This document shows positions 8,199 to 16,952 of a DNA stretch of 64,000 nucleotides, piece after piece (position 1 is the first letter of the stretch; each line of letters opens with the position of its first letter). The DNA is taken from assembly GCA_009693235.1 (NCBI GenBank), contig SHXR01000003.1, positions 29,936 to 93,935 on the forward strand, in the 5' to 3' direction. The notes under the pieces are model-generated. The model ran no database searches and was not told the origin of the DNA. It saw only the letters and a list, made by a program, of their open reading frames with translations. This stretch comes from Betaproteobacteria bacterium. GTDB lineage: Bacteria; Pseudomonadota; Gammaproteobacteria; Burkholderiales; SG8-39. The translations under genes and the position numbers were made by a program.

Positions 8199-9387
8199 GT
8201 GTCCGAGCCGTCCCTCGCCGTGGATATGCGGTACGTCGAGCGTGCGCATGGCCTTGCCCCGCTCCTGGAAGCCGCAGCGCCCGCCGCGGAGGCCGCCCGG
8301 CGGTTGACGCCGGAAGTGGTGAGGGCGCTCGTCGATGGCGGGTTCTATCGGATGTTGCAACCCGTATCCTTGGGGGGGCGCCGAACTGTCGGTGCCCGCT
8401 TTCATGGAAACCATTGAAGTGATCGCCGGGGCGGATGCCAGCACGGCCTGGTGCCTGACTCAATGTTGTGTTTGCTCGATGGCTGCTGCGTATCTTGATC
8501 GCGCCACCGCAGCCGAGATTTTCGGTCCGTCCCATGGCATCGTTGCCTGGGGGCCACCGGCGCCTTCGGAGGCACGGGTCGTTGATGGCGGTTATTTGGT
8601 GACCGGCAAATGGAATTTCGCCAGCGGCGGTCATCAGGCGAGCTGGCTGGGTGGGCAGAGTTTCGTCATCGAGCGTGATGGTTCGCCACGCCGCCGCTCC
8701 AATGGCGCGCCGCTGGTTCGCATGATGTTGCTGCCGATCGCCAAGGTGGATCTGGCCGACGCGTGGCATGTCCTTGGCTTGAACGGCACCGGCAGCGACA
8801 GCTATGCGGTCGCGAATCTCTTTGTGCCGGAGCGATTTTCGTTCGGCCGCGATGAGGCTGCTGAACGCAAGGAGACCGGGACGCTCTACCACTTCAGTGG
8901 GAGCAACGTCTATGCATGCGGCTTTGCCGCTCTCGCGTTGGGCGTTGCCCGCAAGGTGTTGTCCGCGCTGATCGAGGTGGCGAATGCCAAGCAACCAAGC
9001 GGATCCAAGCGCAGTCTGCGCGACAACAATGCCGTGCATGCCGAAATCGGTCGTGCCGAAGCGCGGCTGCGGTCGGCACGCGCCTATCTCTATGGCACCG
9101 CGCGCGAGGCATGGGACGAAGTCTCGACCAGCGGCGCGCTTGGCGATTCACAGAAAATACAAATCAGGCTGGCCTCGACCTGGGCGATCCATGAATCGGC
9201 CAAAGTCGTCGACGCCGCCTATCAACGCCTCGGTGCTACGGCGATCTTTGCGAACAATCTTTTCGAACGGCGCTTTCGTGATATGCATACGGTGACCCAG
9301 CAGCTGCAAGGGCGCGTCAGCTTCTACGAGAATGTGGGGCAGGTACTGTTGGGCCTCGAACCCGATGCGCCGCTCTTCAGCACATAA
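8199..9387 (+). CDS. Acyl-CoA dehydrogenase-family flavoprotein, apparent frameshift
   Basis: The N-terminal part (from GTG 8199; RYVERAHGLAPLLEAAAPAAEAAR, FYRMLQPVSLGG) and the rest (GAELSVPAFMETIEVIAGADAS, WNFASGGHQASW, RFRDMHTVTQQLQG) are typical of the acyl-CoA dehydrogenase/HpaB-HsaA-like oxygenase group, about 395 residues. They lie in two frames joined at a run of seven G at 8372-8378; with six G the frame reads LGGAELS continuously. The interval length is one base over a multiple of three, as a single insertion predicts. Downstream frame alone starts at 8335. A likely FMN/FAD monooxygenase or dehydrogenase working with the TTT receptor 12 bp downstream. Either a sequencing error or a real lesion. 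Confidence 0.78.
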
Positions 9388-9399
9388 ATTGGAACATCG

Positions 9400-10367
9400 A
9401 TGGCGATACGAATAATGCTGACCATCTTCTTGTGGATACTGGCGCTCGCCGTTCTGCCGGCGCGTGCACAGGAATATCCGGTCAAGCCCGTTACCCTGAT
9501 GCACGGGTTCGGCGCCGGTGGCAATGCCGATACGATGGCGCGCATCCTCGCCGAGGCAATGAGCGAGGGCCTCCGGCAACGCGTGGTGGTCGAAGCGAAG
9601 CCGGGGCGGCGGGGACCATCGCTTCCGAGGCAGTCGTCAAGGCAACCCCCGATGGCTATACGCTGGTGATGCTGACGGCCGCCCATGCCACCACGGCCAA
9701 TCTCAATAAGAACCTCAAATACGATCCGCTGGAAAGCTTTGCGATGCTATCCAGTGTCGCGGTATTTCCTTACGTGATTGCAGTGCGGAAGGACCATCCG
9801 TTCCAAACGTTAGACGATCTCTTGCGCGCCGCACGGGAGAGACCAGGCGTGGTGTCATTCACGTCGGTCGGCGTGGGTTCGGTGCCGCATCTCACCGGCG
9901 AGTTATTGGCTGCGCGGGCCGGCGTCAGCTTGAACCACATTCCGTATCGCGGCGGTACCGCCCCGATGGCCGATGTATTGGGTGGACGGGTCGATGTGCT
10001 GATCGATACGCAGACAGTGAGCATGCCGCATATCCGCGCCGGCAATGCGCGCGGACTCGCCGTCACGAGTGCCGCGCCGTGGGCCGGTACTCCGGGCGTG
10101 CCGATCGCGACGACAACGCTGCCCGGATTCGAAGTCATGAGCTGGATCGGTGTGGCCACCACGCGCGGGACGCCGGAGCCGGTCCTCGTGCGCTTGAATG
10201 CCGAGATCGTTCGCGTGTTGACGCTGCAAAATGTGTCCGCGCGATTGCGTGACCTCGGCGCCGAAGTGCGTCCAAGCAGTGCCGAGGCAATGCGCACGCT
10301 GGTCAAAACGGAAATAGAGCGCTGGGGCGGGGTGATTCGCGCCGCCAAGATCGAGGCGGCACAGTAA
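9400..10367 (+). CDS. TTT/Bug substrate-binding protein, apparent frameshift
   Basis: Signal peptide MLTIFLWILALAVLPARA then QEYPVKPVTLMHGFGAGG begins the Bug fold. KATPDGYTLVMLT, YDPLESFAMLSS, NHIPYRGGTAP and the C-terminal LGAEVRPSSAEAM follow, but in another frame. The break is at 9603-9606: GGGG where GGGGG would give KPGAAGTIASEAVVKA without interruption. The length (968 bp) is one short of a multiple of three, in agreement. GGAACATCG precedes the ATG at 9400. Same direction and 12 bp after the acyl-CoA-dehydrogenase-like gene, so probably one unit. Confidence 0.8.
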
Positions 10368-10379
10368 CGATCCGCGTCG

Positions 10380-11217
10380 CTATTTGGCAATAAAGTGATC
10401 GCGAAACATCGCGAGCTCAACCGCATTCAGATCCGAAACAGCGGTGTAGACGAGATCGCCAAGCTGCCACGTGGTGAAGCTGAAGCCACGAGCGGTGCGA
10501 TCGAAAGAATATTCGGCCACGCCGGCCGCGTTCGAATCGTCCGGCCATACGGAACACCTGAACGATATGCTGGCGACGCCGGTACACGGGGGCGGCCACC
10601 CGCTCGGCACCGAGTTGATCGACCCGCCCGCCGATCAACAGAAAGGATTCGTCGGTCAGATCTGGCACCCGCGGCGCGAAGGAAAGCTTGCCGGCGAACC
10701 AGGGTTTTACCGTGTGCCGGTCCGATGAGCTCACCAATGTGAGGGGGCCTTCGCCGATCGCCCGGACGTGTGCGGAAACGATGGCGAGGTCGGGCGGCGC
10801 CGGGTTGCCAGACATCTTCAAGGTGTAGGTTGCGACGGCCGTCAAGACGCACGCCGCGGCAACCGTTGCCCATGGGCGTAGCGCGGACCGACTTGCGGTG
10901 GCGAACCATCTTGCAACTATGTTCGCCGCCGCGCGGTGCGGTCGTCGCGCCGGACTTGCCGATAGCGACGCGGCTTCCTCACCAGGAAACGCTTGCCACA
11001 ATCGTTCTTGCCCAGCTGCGGAAAGGCGGTGATGGGTCAGCGCGGCACGCAATGCATTGCGCGCGGAGCGGGCGCGCGAGTGGGCGACCGAACACGTGGG
11101 GCAATTGTTCAGATGGGCGATGAGTCTCGTCTCGCGCGAATCATCGAGCTCGCGGTCGATACCTAAGGCGAATAGCGGTGTTGCCTCATTGCAGTCCATG
11201 AAAGCCTTTGCCATCAT
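10380..11217 (-). CDS. Anti-sigma factor with zinc-finger and one membrane helix, apparent frameshift
   Basis: About 279 codons. HLNNCPTC near residue 33 is the HxxxCxxC zinc-binding anti-sigma (zf-HC2) motif, followed by a single membrane segment (WATVAAACVLTAVATYTL) and a periplasmic domain. The ATG (11217-11215) overlaps the sigma gene's TGA, so the pair is translationally coupled. Near 10551-10552 an extra base splits the C-terminal part: ...HIVQVF in one frame continues as VWPDDSNAAGVAEYSF in the next. Length is one over a multiple of three. Expected to hold the ECF factor inactive at the membrane until a signal arrives. Confidence 0.75.
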
Positions 11218-11751
11218 GCGGGTGGTAATGCTTCGCGGAGGTCGCTCAGATCCTTCGACAGCAAGCGTCGCGCTCGCGAAAGTCGTGACATGACCGTGCC
11301 GATCGGAACCCCAATATTGTTGCAATATCCTGGTAAGAGCAGTCTTCGATCTCACGGAGCACGATCACCTCGCGAAAAGCCAGCGGCAATCGTTCGAGGG
11401 CGCCATTGATCCTGCGGATGGCATCGCTGCATCCATACAGAATTTCCGGGTTCAATTCGAATACCGCCATGTGCGGATCGGTCTCATCATCGAGGTCGTG
11501 CAAGGAGACCGTGGCCTGGTCATTGCGCCGCTTCGCCAGCGCCGTATAGGCGACATTGCGCACGATGGTGAAAAGCCATGCGCGCGCGCCGCCACCACCA
11601 CGATACCCCGCGAACGAGCGATAGGCGCGCAACAAGGCATCCTGTACGACGTCTTCGACGTCGCCGTCGTTGCCCAGTAGCCAGCGGGCCAAATTGAAGG
11701 CGACGTCCACATTGGGGCGGCAAATTCCTTGAAATGACGCGGATCGCTCAT
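11214..11751 (-). CDS. ECF-type RNA polymerase sigma factor, two apparent frameshifts
   Basis: About 179 residues after repair. Region 2 is NVDVAFNLARWLLGN, VEDVVQDALLRAYRSFAGYRG and ARAWLFTIVRNVAYT. Region 4 is LERLPLAFREVIVLREIEDCSYQDIATILGVPIGTVMSRLSRA, split here to stay within what is seen: up to ATILG in one frame and VPIGTVMSRLSRARRLL in the next. Breaks are at GGGG 11714-11717 and CCCC 11309-11312; one more base in each restores the frame, and 538+2 is a multiple of three. AAGGA lies nine bases before the ATG at 11751. It is followed by its anti-sigma gene. Divergent from the metallophosphoesterase/cupredoxin genes, which may be its regulon. Confidence 0.8.
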
Positions 11752-11763
11752 GGAACCGGTTCC
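11752..11763. promoter_or_regulatory. 12-bp perfect palindrome next to the ECF sigma start codon
   Basis: GGAACCGGTTCC is a perfect palindrome abutting the sigma gene's start codon in the divergent region facing the metallophosphoesterase gene. GGAAC resembles the -35 core of many ECF-dependent promoters. No matching -10 element could be fixed with confidence, so a regulatory role is inference. Confidence 0.3.
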
Positions 11764-11926
11764 TTCAATCGGTGACCCAACTGTGGGCCGTTTTATTCCC
11801 CGGTCGCCGCCCAGCGGTTGGTCGGAAATAAATGCGGCGACCACCGGGTCTTCTCGCGTGACGGGGCGCGAATCCAACCAAGTTACGAAGCCGACATGTC
11901 AGTTTTACTCCCAAAGGAGACTTTAC

Positions 11927-12745
11927 ATGGACTTTGATCGTCGCGACTTTCTACGAATGGGGGGTATGGGCGGCGTGGTGTTCGTTTCGGGTCTGGCGGG
12001 CTGCACCGCCACCGGCGCTCCTGCCGGAGACTTTTATTTCATTCAACTCACTGACATTCACTGGGGCTTCAACAATCCGAACGTCAATCCACAAGGCGAA
12101 GAGACGCTGCCCCGCGTGATCGCTGCCGTCAATGCGCTGGAGGTCCAGCCGGACTTTGTGGTCTTCACCGGCGATCTAACGCAGACGACCGACGATCTCA
12201 AGGTGCGCCGCGCGCGGCTCGCGTCATTTCGCGAGCATGCCAGCAAGCTGAAAGTGCGCGATGTGCGCTACATGCCTGGGGAACACGATGCCGCCCTCGA
12301 TCGGGGCGAAGTCTATGCCGAGCTGTTCGAACCACGCTTCCATGCGAGCTTCGATCACAAGGGCGTCCACTTCATCGTGCTGGACAACGTGTCCGATCCG
12401 CGTGTTTTCCTTGGCGATGCACAGCTTGCCTGGCTGCGCAGCGATCTGGCCGCTTTGGACAAGAATCAGCGCGTGATCGTGCTGGTGCACCGGCCGCTGT
12501 TCAATCTGGCCCCCGACTGGGATTGGGCCACCAAGGACGGCGCCAAGGCGATCGAATTGCTGATGCCGTACCCAAATGTAACGGTCTTCTACGGGCACAT
12601 CTATCACGAACACCATCACCGGACCGGCCATATCGAACACCATGCGGCGATGTCGACGATGTTTCCGCTGGCGCCCCTCGGTTCAGTCGAGAAGAAGACG
12701 CAGGTACGCTGGGATGTTGCCGCGCCTTTCAGAGGCTTGGGCTAA
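11927..12745 (+). CDS. Tat-exported metallophosphoesterase
   Basis: 272 residues. The N-terminus RRDFLRMGG followed by a hydrophobic stretch ending SGLAGC is a twin-arginine signal, possibly with a lipobox. The calcineurin-type metal motifs are LTDIHWG, FTGDLTQ, PGEHDA (replacing the usual GNHD), VLVHRPL and YGHIYHEHHH. The normally conserved Asn of the GNHD motif is Glu here. AAAGGAGA precedes the ATG at 11927, which is preferred over the in-frame upstream ATG at 11750. It is followed by a CuA-type cupredoxin and faces the ECF sigma pair, suggesting an envelope redox or stress role. Substrate unknown. Confidence 0.85.
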   Translation: MDFDRRDFLRMGGMGGVVFVSGLAGCTATGAPAGDFYFIQLTDIHWGFNNPNVNPQGEETLPRVIAAVNALEVQPDFVVFTGDLTQTTDDLKVRRARLASFREHASKLKVRDVRYMPGEHDAALDRGEVYAELFEPRFHASFDHKGVHFIVLDNVSDPRVFLGDAQLAWLRSDLAALDKNQRVIVLVHRPLFNLAPDWDWATKDGAKAIELLMPYPNVTVFYGHIYHEHHHRTGHIEHHAAMSTMFPLAPLGSVEKKTQVRWDVAAPFRGLG

Positions 12746-12807
12746 GGGCGGGTGACCGGGCGCGTGGCGACGGCGCCATCGGTGACCGAGCTCCCGTTGC
12801 TGAAAGC

Positions 12808-13200
12808 ATGACCAGACCGCAGCGGCCGCCCGTCTTGGCGCCAACACGGCGCCGGCTTCTTTGGTGGGCAGGCGGCGTGTCCCTTGAAGCGCTGGTCCTG
12901 ACGATGCGACCGCTGCGGGCCGATACTGCGCGCGTGATTGAAATCGTCGCGCGTCGTTTCGAATTCGAACCGGAGGTGATCCCACTGCGCGTGGGCGAGG
13001 AGGTCATCCTCCAGGTGACGAGCATTGACTACCTGCATGGATTCTCCATCCCGTCCCTCGCCATTCGCGCGGACATCGCCGCGGGCCAGACCTTTCGCGC
13101 CACGATCAGGCCGCCGCGGGCGGGAACCTATGTGATCGTCTGCGATAATTTCTGCGGAGACGAGCACGACGATATGTCGGGCAAGATCGTCGCGAGCTGA
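12808..13200 (+). CDS. Periplasmic cupredoxin with CuA-type site (cytochrome c oxidase subunit II-like)
   Basis: 130 residues. RRRLLWWAGGVSLEALVLT resembles an export signal, here with consecutive Arg residues. The mature part is a cupredoxin: FEFEPEVIPLRVGEEV, LHGFSIPSL (His ligand) and CDNFCGDEHDDM. The last has the CxxxCxxxHxxM spacing of the binuclear CuA centre of cytochrome oxidase subunit II and nitrous oxide reductase. Because it lacks the two membrane helices of subunit II, it is more likely a soluble electron carrier or copper protein than an oxidase subunit. It follows the Tat metallophosphoesterase by about 60 bp. Confidence 0.78.
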   Translation: MTRPQRPPVLAPTRRRLLWWAGGVSLEALVLTMRPLRADTARVIEIVARRFEFEPEVIPLRVGEEVILQVTSIDYLHGFSIPSLAIRADIAAGQTFRATIRPPRAGTYVIVCDNFCGDEHDDMSGKIVAS

Positions 13201-13359
13201 TCACGGAGGGTCGCGCGTCGCATTGAAGCGCTGGTCCACCCGCATTGGACGATCGCTGCATCCTATGCAGGACGCATACATTCTGCGGTCGAGAAGAATA
13301 AGATACCGGGCGCACCGCCGCTACCCACCTAATCCCTCCATCGAACCGCGAGGAATGTC

Positions 13360-14199
13360 ATGCCTGTTGCAAAAATTCGTGGCGTCAATATCCGTTATCA
13401 AATCCTGGGCGAGCAAGGGCCGTGGGTCGCGTTGATCACCGGCGGTCGCCATCCGCATGATGAGTTCGTCCCGCTGGCGAAACGAATCGCCGATGCCGGT
13501 TACCGGGTCGTGCTGCACGACCGGCGCAACACAGGCGGTTCCGACGTTCTCATCGATGGCGACGTCGCCGAGGAAACGCTCTGGCTCGACGACCTGCACG
13601 AACTGCTCAAGCAATTGAACGCCGTGCCCGCGTTTGTCGGTGGTTCATCGGCCGGCGCACGGACTGCCATGCGCTTTTACCTGCGCTTTCGCGACGCGGT
13701 GCGTGGGCTGCTGTTGATGCGTGTAACCGGCGGTCCATTCGCCGCCGGCCGTTTGCCGGAAAACTACTACGGTCAATTCATCAAGGTGGCCAAGCAAGGC
13801 GGCATGGCGGCGATCTGCGCGCATGAACAATATCAGCAGCGGATCAAGGCGAATCCGTCCAACGGTGAGCGGCTGATGGCGATGGATCCGGCGCGTTATA
13901 TCGCCGTGATGTCCAATTGGCTCGAGCAATTCAACGCCGGCGTCAATCTTCCGGTGATGGGCGTAACCGAAGCCGAACTGCGTTCAATCGCTGTTCCAAC
14001 GGTGTTGATTCCGGGCAACGATCAGACGCATTCTTCAAAGAGTGGACAACTCGCCGCCAAGCTCATTCCAGCTTGCCAGCTGCATCAGTTGCCCACTACC
14101 GATCAGGAAGTGCCGCTGATACCGTACCCGGATTGGGCAAAGTACGAGGATGAGATCGCGCGCGTGTTTGTCCTGCATATGAAGAAAGCGGTACTGTAG
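13360..14199 (+). CDS. Alpha/beta-fold hydrolase
   Basis: 279 residues. The HDRRNTGGSD oxyanion region (residues ~50-60) and nucleophile elbow GGSSAGA (residue ~93) are clear, with IPGNDQTH as the probable acid loop. The catalytic His expected near the C-terminus in a GH pair is not obvious (the region reads LPTTDQEVPLIPYPDW), so activity or the identity of the third residue is uncertain. GAGGAATGTC precedes the ATG. It stands between the cupredoxin gene and an MFS transporter, without tight spacing to either. The 240 bp after it hold nothing recognisable. Confidence 0.82.
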   Translation: MPVAKIRGVNIRYQILGEQGPWVALITGGRHPHDEFVPLAKRIADAGYRVVLHDRRNTGGSDVLIDGDVAEETLWLDDLHELLKQLNAVPAFVGGSSAGARTAMRFYLRFRDAVRGLLLMRVTGGPFAAGRLPENYYGQFIKVAKQGGMAAICAHEQYQQRIKANPSNGERLMAMDPARYIAVMSNWLEQFNAGVNLPVMGVTEAELRSIAVPTVLIPGNDQTHSSKSGQLAAKLIPACQLHQLPTTDQEVPLIPYPDWAKYEDEIARVFVLHMKKAVL

Positions 14200-14438
14200 C
14201 GGCTGCTAGTCGGTGGGTTGATCGATGAGGATAGCGGTGCCTGCTGGGCTACCAACGGGCGATCCGGCTTTCACCCGTTCTCGGGCCCGTTCTCGCCGGG
14301 CGGTAGACAGCGTTCGTGTATCCTGCGCCAAGTCTTGACTGGCTCGACCGGGCCAACAACTTCATTGATACCTTCAGCACTCCACACGGACAACGCGTGA
14401 GTGGAATGACCGCATATCGTGGCCCTGCCGATTGACGC

Positions 14439-15674
14439 ATGATGCTGCTGCCTGCAGCACTCGCCGCATTCCGGGTCCGCAGCTTCCGTTTCCAATGGCC
14501 CGCAGATCTGTTGATCTCCTGGGCTATTGAGATGGAGATGCTGATTCTTGGCTGGTATGTGCTGGTCGAGACTGGCTCGGTGTTGCTGCTCACGCTGTTC
14601 GCATCGCTGCTTTACATTGGCACGTTGGTGGCGCCGATGATGGGCGTGATTGGCGATCGGGTTGGTCATCGCACCGTGCTGTTCGCCACGCGCACGTCCT
14701 ACATGGTCCTTGCGGCAACCATTGCCTCGCTTTCATTTGCCGGCATGTTGTCCCCGGTGTATGTTTTCATTGCTGCCTCCTTGGCGGGCCTCCTGCGTAC
14801 GTCTGACATCGGCGTGCGAAGCGCACTGGTCGCGGCCACCGTACCACCCTATTTTCTCATTGGTGCAATGAGCATTTCGCGCACCACCGCCGACTCCGCG
14901 CGCATCATGGGCGCACTCACCGGCGCGGGACTGTTCGTGGCGTTCGGTATGGGGCCCGCCTATGTGGCCATCACATGCTTCTACGCATTGGGCACGATGC
15001 TTCTCTTTGGCGCTGGACCGGAGTCGAAGCCGGCCGCTGGCGCACCGCACACCTCGCCATGGCGCGATCTGCTGGCGGGGATTGCCTATATCTGGAACGC
15101 GCCACGCCTGCTCGCTGCGATGTGGCTCGCCTTCCTGATCAACATGTGCGCCTTTCCGCTGGTCACCGGCCTCATGCCGCATGTTGCCAAGAGTGTCTAC
15201 GGTACCGATCAGACCGGCTTTGGCTACCTGGTGGCCAGCCTCGCGGCGGGGGCGCTGTGCGGTTCCATTGCGTTGAGCATCGCGGGGGAACGCATGCGGG
15301 TCGAGCGTATCATGATCGCCTCGATGGTCGCGTGGTACGTCTCGCTCATCGCGTTTGGCCAGGTGAACGACATGACGGTTGGGATCGGTTGTCTGTTCAT
15401 TATCGGTGTCGCACAGGGCGGTTGCATGGTCACGCTTGCGGTGATTCTTCTGCGCACCGCGGCCCCGCAGTACCGCGGCCGTGTGATGGGTGTGCGAATG
15501 CTGGCCATCTACGGTAATCCGGTTGGGCTATTGGCCGCCGGTGTTCTGATCGAGCGTATCGGTTATGCCGCCACGGCGTTCGCCTACGGTGCCGTTGGGC
15601 TCGTCTTCACGTTTATTGTCTTGCTGCACTGGCGCGTTGCCGTTTTTCCCGCGCGGGCGCCTAGCGCATCCTAA
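14439..15674 (+). CDS. MFS transporter (EntS/MFS_3-like)
   Basis: 411 residues with about 12 hydrophobic segments. The N-terminal FRVRSFRFQWPADLLISWAIEME is typical of the EntS-like MFS exporters, and the loop GDRVGHR after the second helix is the MFS motif A position. A central loop (ESKPAAGAPHTSPWRDLLAG) separates the two halves. Likely a proton-driven exporter, substrate unknown. The Shine-Dalgarno is weak; ATG at 14439 and ATG at 14442 are adjacent. Not obviously in an operon. Confidence 0.87.
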   Translation: MMLLPAALAAFRVRSFRFQWPADLLISWAIEMEMLILGWYVLVETGSVLLLTLFASLLYIGTLVAPMMGVIGDRVGHRTVLFATRTSYMVLAATIASLSFAGMLSPVYVFIAASLAGLLRTSDIGVRSALVAATVPPYFLIGAMSISRTTADSARIMGALTGAGLFVAFGMGPAYVAITCFYALGTMLLFGAGPESKPAAGAPHTSPWRDLLAGIAYIWNAPRLLAAMWLAFLINMCAFPLVTGLMPHVAKSVYGTDQTGFGYLVASLAAGALCGSIALSIAGERMRVERIMIASMVAWYVSLIAFGQVNDMTVGIGCLFIIGVAQGGCMVTLAVILLRTAAPQYRGRVMGVRMLAIYGNPVGLLAAGVLIERIGYAATAFAYGAVGLVFTFIVLLHWRVAVFPARAPSAS

Positions 15675-15862
15675 TGCGGGTGGCGTTAACTCTGCACAAG
15701 AGTACGGGGCGCTTCTTCAGCCAACATCCGATTGACGGTGCGCCGTCATATGCACGCGTGCGGTATCCGAGACGATGTTCACCAGGGGCCGATCGCCGCT
15801 GCGATCGAGTTCGGCTTGCTGTGCCTCTGGGATAATCGTCTGCCAGCGATGGTGCGTGCGTC

Positions 15863-16843
15863 TCAGTCCGCCCGCACGCCGGAATCCCGCACCACCTTCG
15901 CCCATCGCGTGAGTTCCGCTTGGATGAGCGCGCCAAACGCTTCAGGATTTGAAGTGCCGACCGTCTCGACGCCGAGCGTCGCAAATCGGTCTTTCACCTC
16001 CGGCTGTTCCAGTGCCTTGGTCATCTCCGCGCTCAGCCGATCAATGATTGCTTTCGGCGTCTTGGCCGGAACAACGAGGCCTTGCCAGTCGCGCACATCG
16101 AAGCCGGTGTAGCCGAATTCCGCCAGTGTCGGTACGTCGGGTAGCGCAGGCATGCGCTCCGGGCTGCCGGTCGCCAACGGGCGGATCTTGCCGGCGCGAA
16201 TCTGGGCAATCACAGCGGCCCCACTGGTACTCAGTATCTCGACTTGATTGCCGAGCAGTGCGGTGGTCGCCGCGACACCGCCTTTGTAGAGGATATGGCG
16301 AATGTCGGTCCCGGTGCGTGCCTTGAATACTTCAGCGAACAAGTGTGTGGGCGCTGCATTACCCGATGACGCGTAGGCAAGGTGCGCAGGCTGTGCTTTG
16401 GCAGACGCGACCAGCGCAGCGATCGAGCGATGCGGCGAATCGGCATTGACGGCCAACATCAGCGAGCCTTGCGTTGTCTGGCGAACCGGAGCGAGATCGC
16501 GTGCCGTATCGTAGGGAAGTTGCGCGACGATCGCTGGGTCCACCGCGTGGGAAAAGGTCATCGTGCCAAGGGTGTAACCATCCGGTGCGGCTTTCGCGAC
16601 GGCGCCCATTGCGATGGCACCGGCCCCGTCTGGTCGGTTGTCGACCACGATTTTCTGGCCGAGGGCAGCGCTGAGTCGTTCGCCCCAAATCCTTGCAACC
16701 ACATCGGGCGACGCACCCGCGGGCGAATGGGTAATGATACGGATTGGTTTGTTCGGATAGTCGGGCGCTTGGGCGGACGCGGCGCATTGAAAAAGCACAA
16801 TACCCAGCGCAGATACTGACATGGCAGCGAACCGGATTGTTAT
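15863..16843 (-). CDS. TTT/Bug substrate-binding protein, possible ATA start
   Basis: The protein from Met at 16822 has a signal peptide core SALGIVLFQCAASAQ then YPNKPIRIITHSPAG. DGYTLGTMTF, YDTARDLAPVRQTTQG, RHILYKGG and PDVPTLAEFGYTGFDVRDW follow. The downstream tandem paralogue (16953-17932) starts with ATG at the position that is ATA here (16843-16841), with homologous DNA on both sides and AAGGAGAC six bases upstream. Counting from ATA gives 326 residues, exactly the repaired length of the paralogue. If ATA is not used, the ATG at 16822 gives a short leader without a good Shine-Dalgarno. The 190 bp to the MFS gene hold a possible coding remnant (about 15720-15860, minus strand). Confidence 0.85.
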   Translation of the reverse strand: MTIRFAAMSVSALGIVLFQCAASAQAPDYPNKPIRIITHSPAGASPDVVARIWGERLSAALGQKIVVDNRPDGAGAIAMGAVAKAAPDGYTLGTMTFSHAVDPAIVAQLPYDTARDLAPVRQTTQGSLMLAVNADSPHRSIAALVASAKAQPAHLAYASSGNAAPTHLFAEVFKARTGTDIRHILYKGGVAATTALLGNQVEILSTSGAAVIAQIRAGKIRPLATGSPERMPALPDVPTLAEFGYTGFDVRDWQGLVVPAKTPKAIIDRLSAEMTKALEQPEVKDRFATLGVETVGTSNPEAFGALIQAELTRWAKVVRDSGVRAD

Positions 16844-16952
16844 CGGTGTCTCCTTCTTTATTGTCTCCCCCAACGAAGTAAAGCACGGAATGCGGCCGAT
16901 GGTCGGATGACCTGGTCGATCGCGCCCGGGCGCAGCGCGAAGGGAATCGACC

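Noticed and set aside
8372..8378. Phase-variable G tract
   Set aside because: Seven G within a metabolic gene; the other breaks are in shorter runs, so error or decay fits better.
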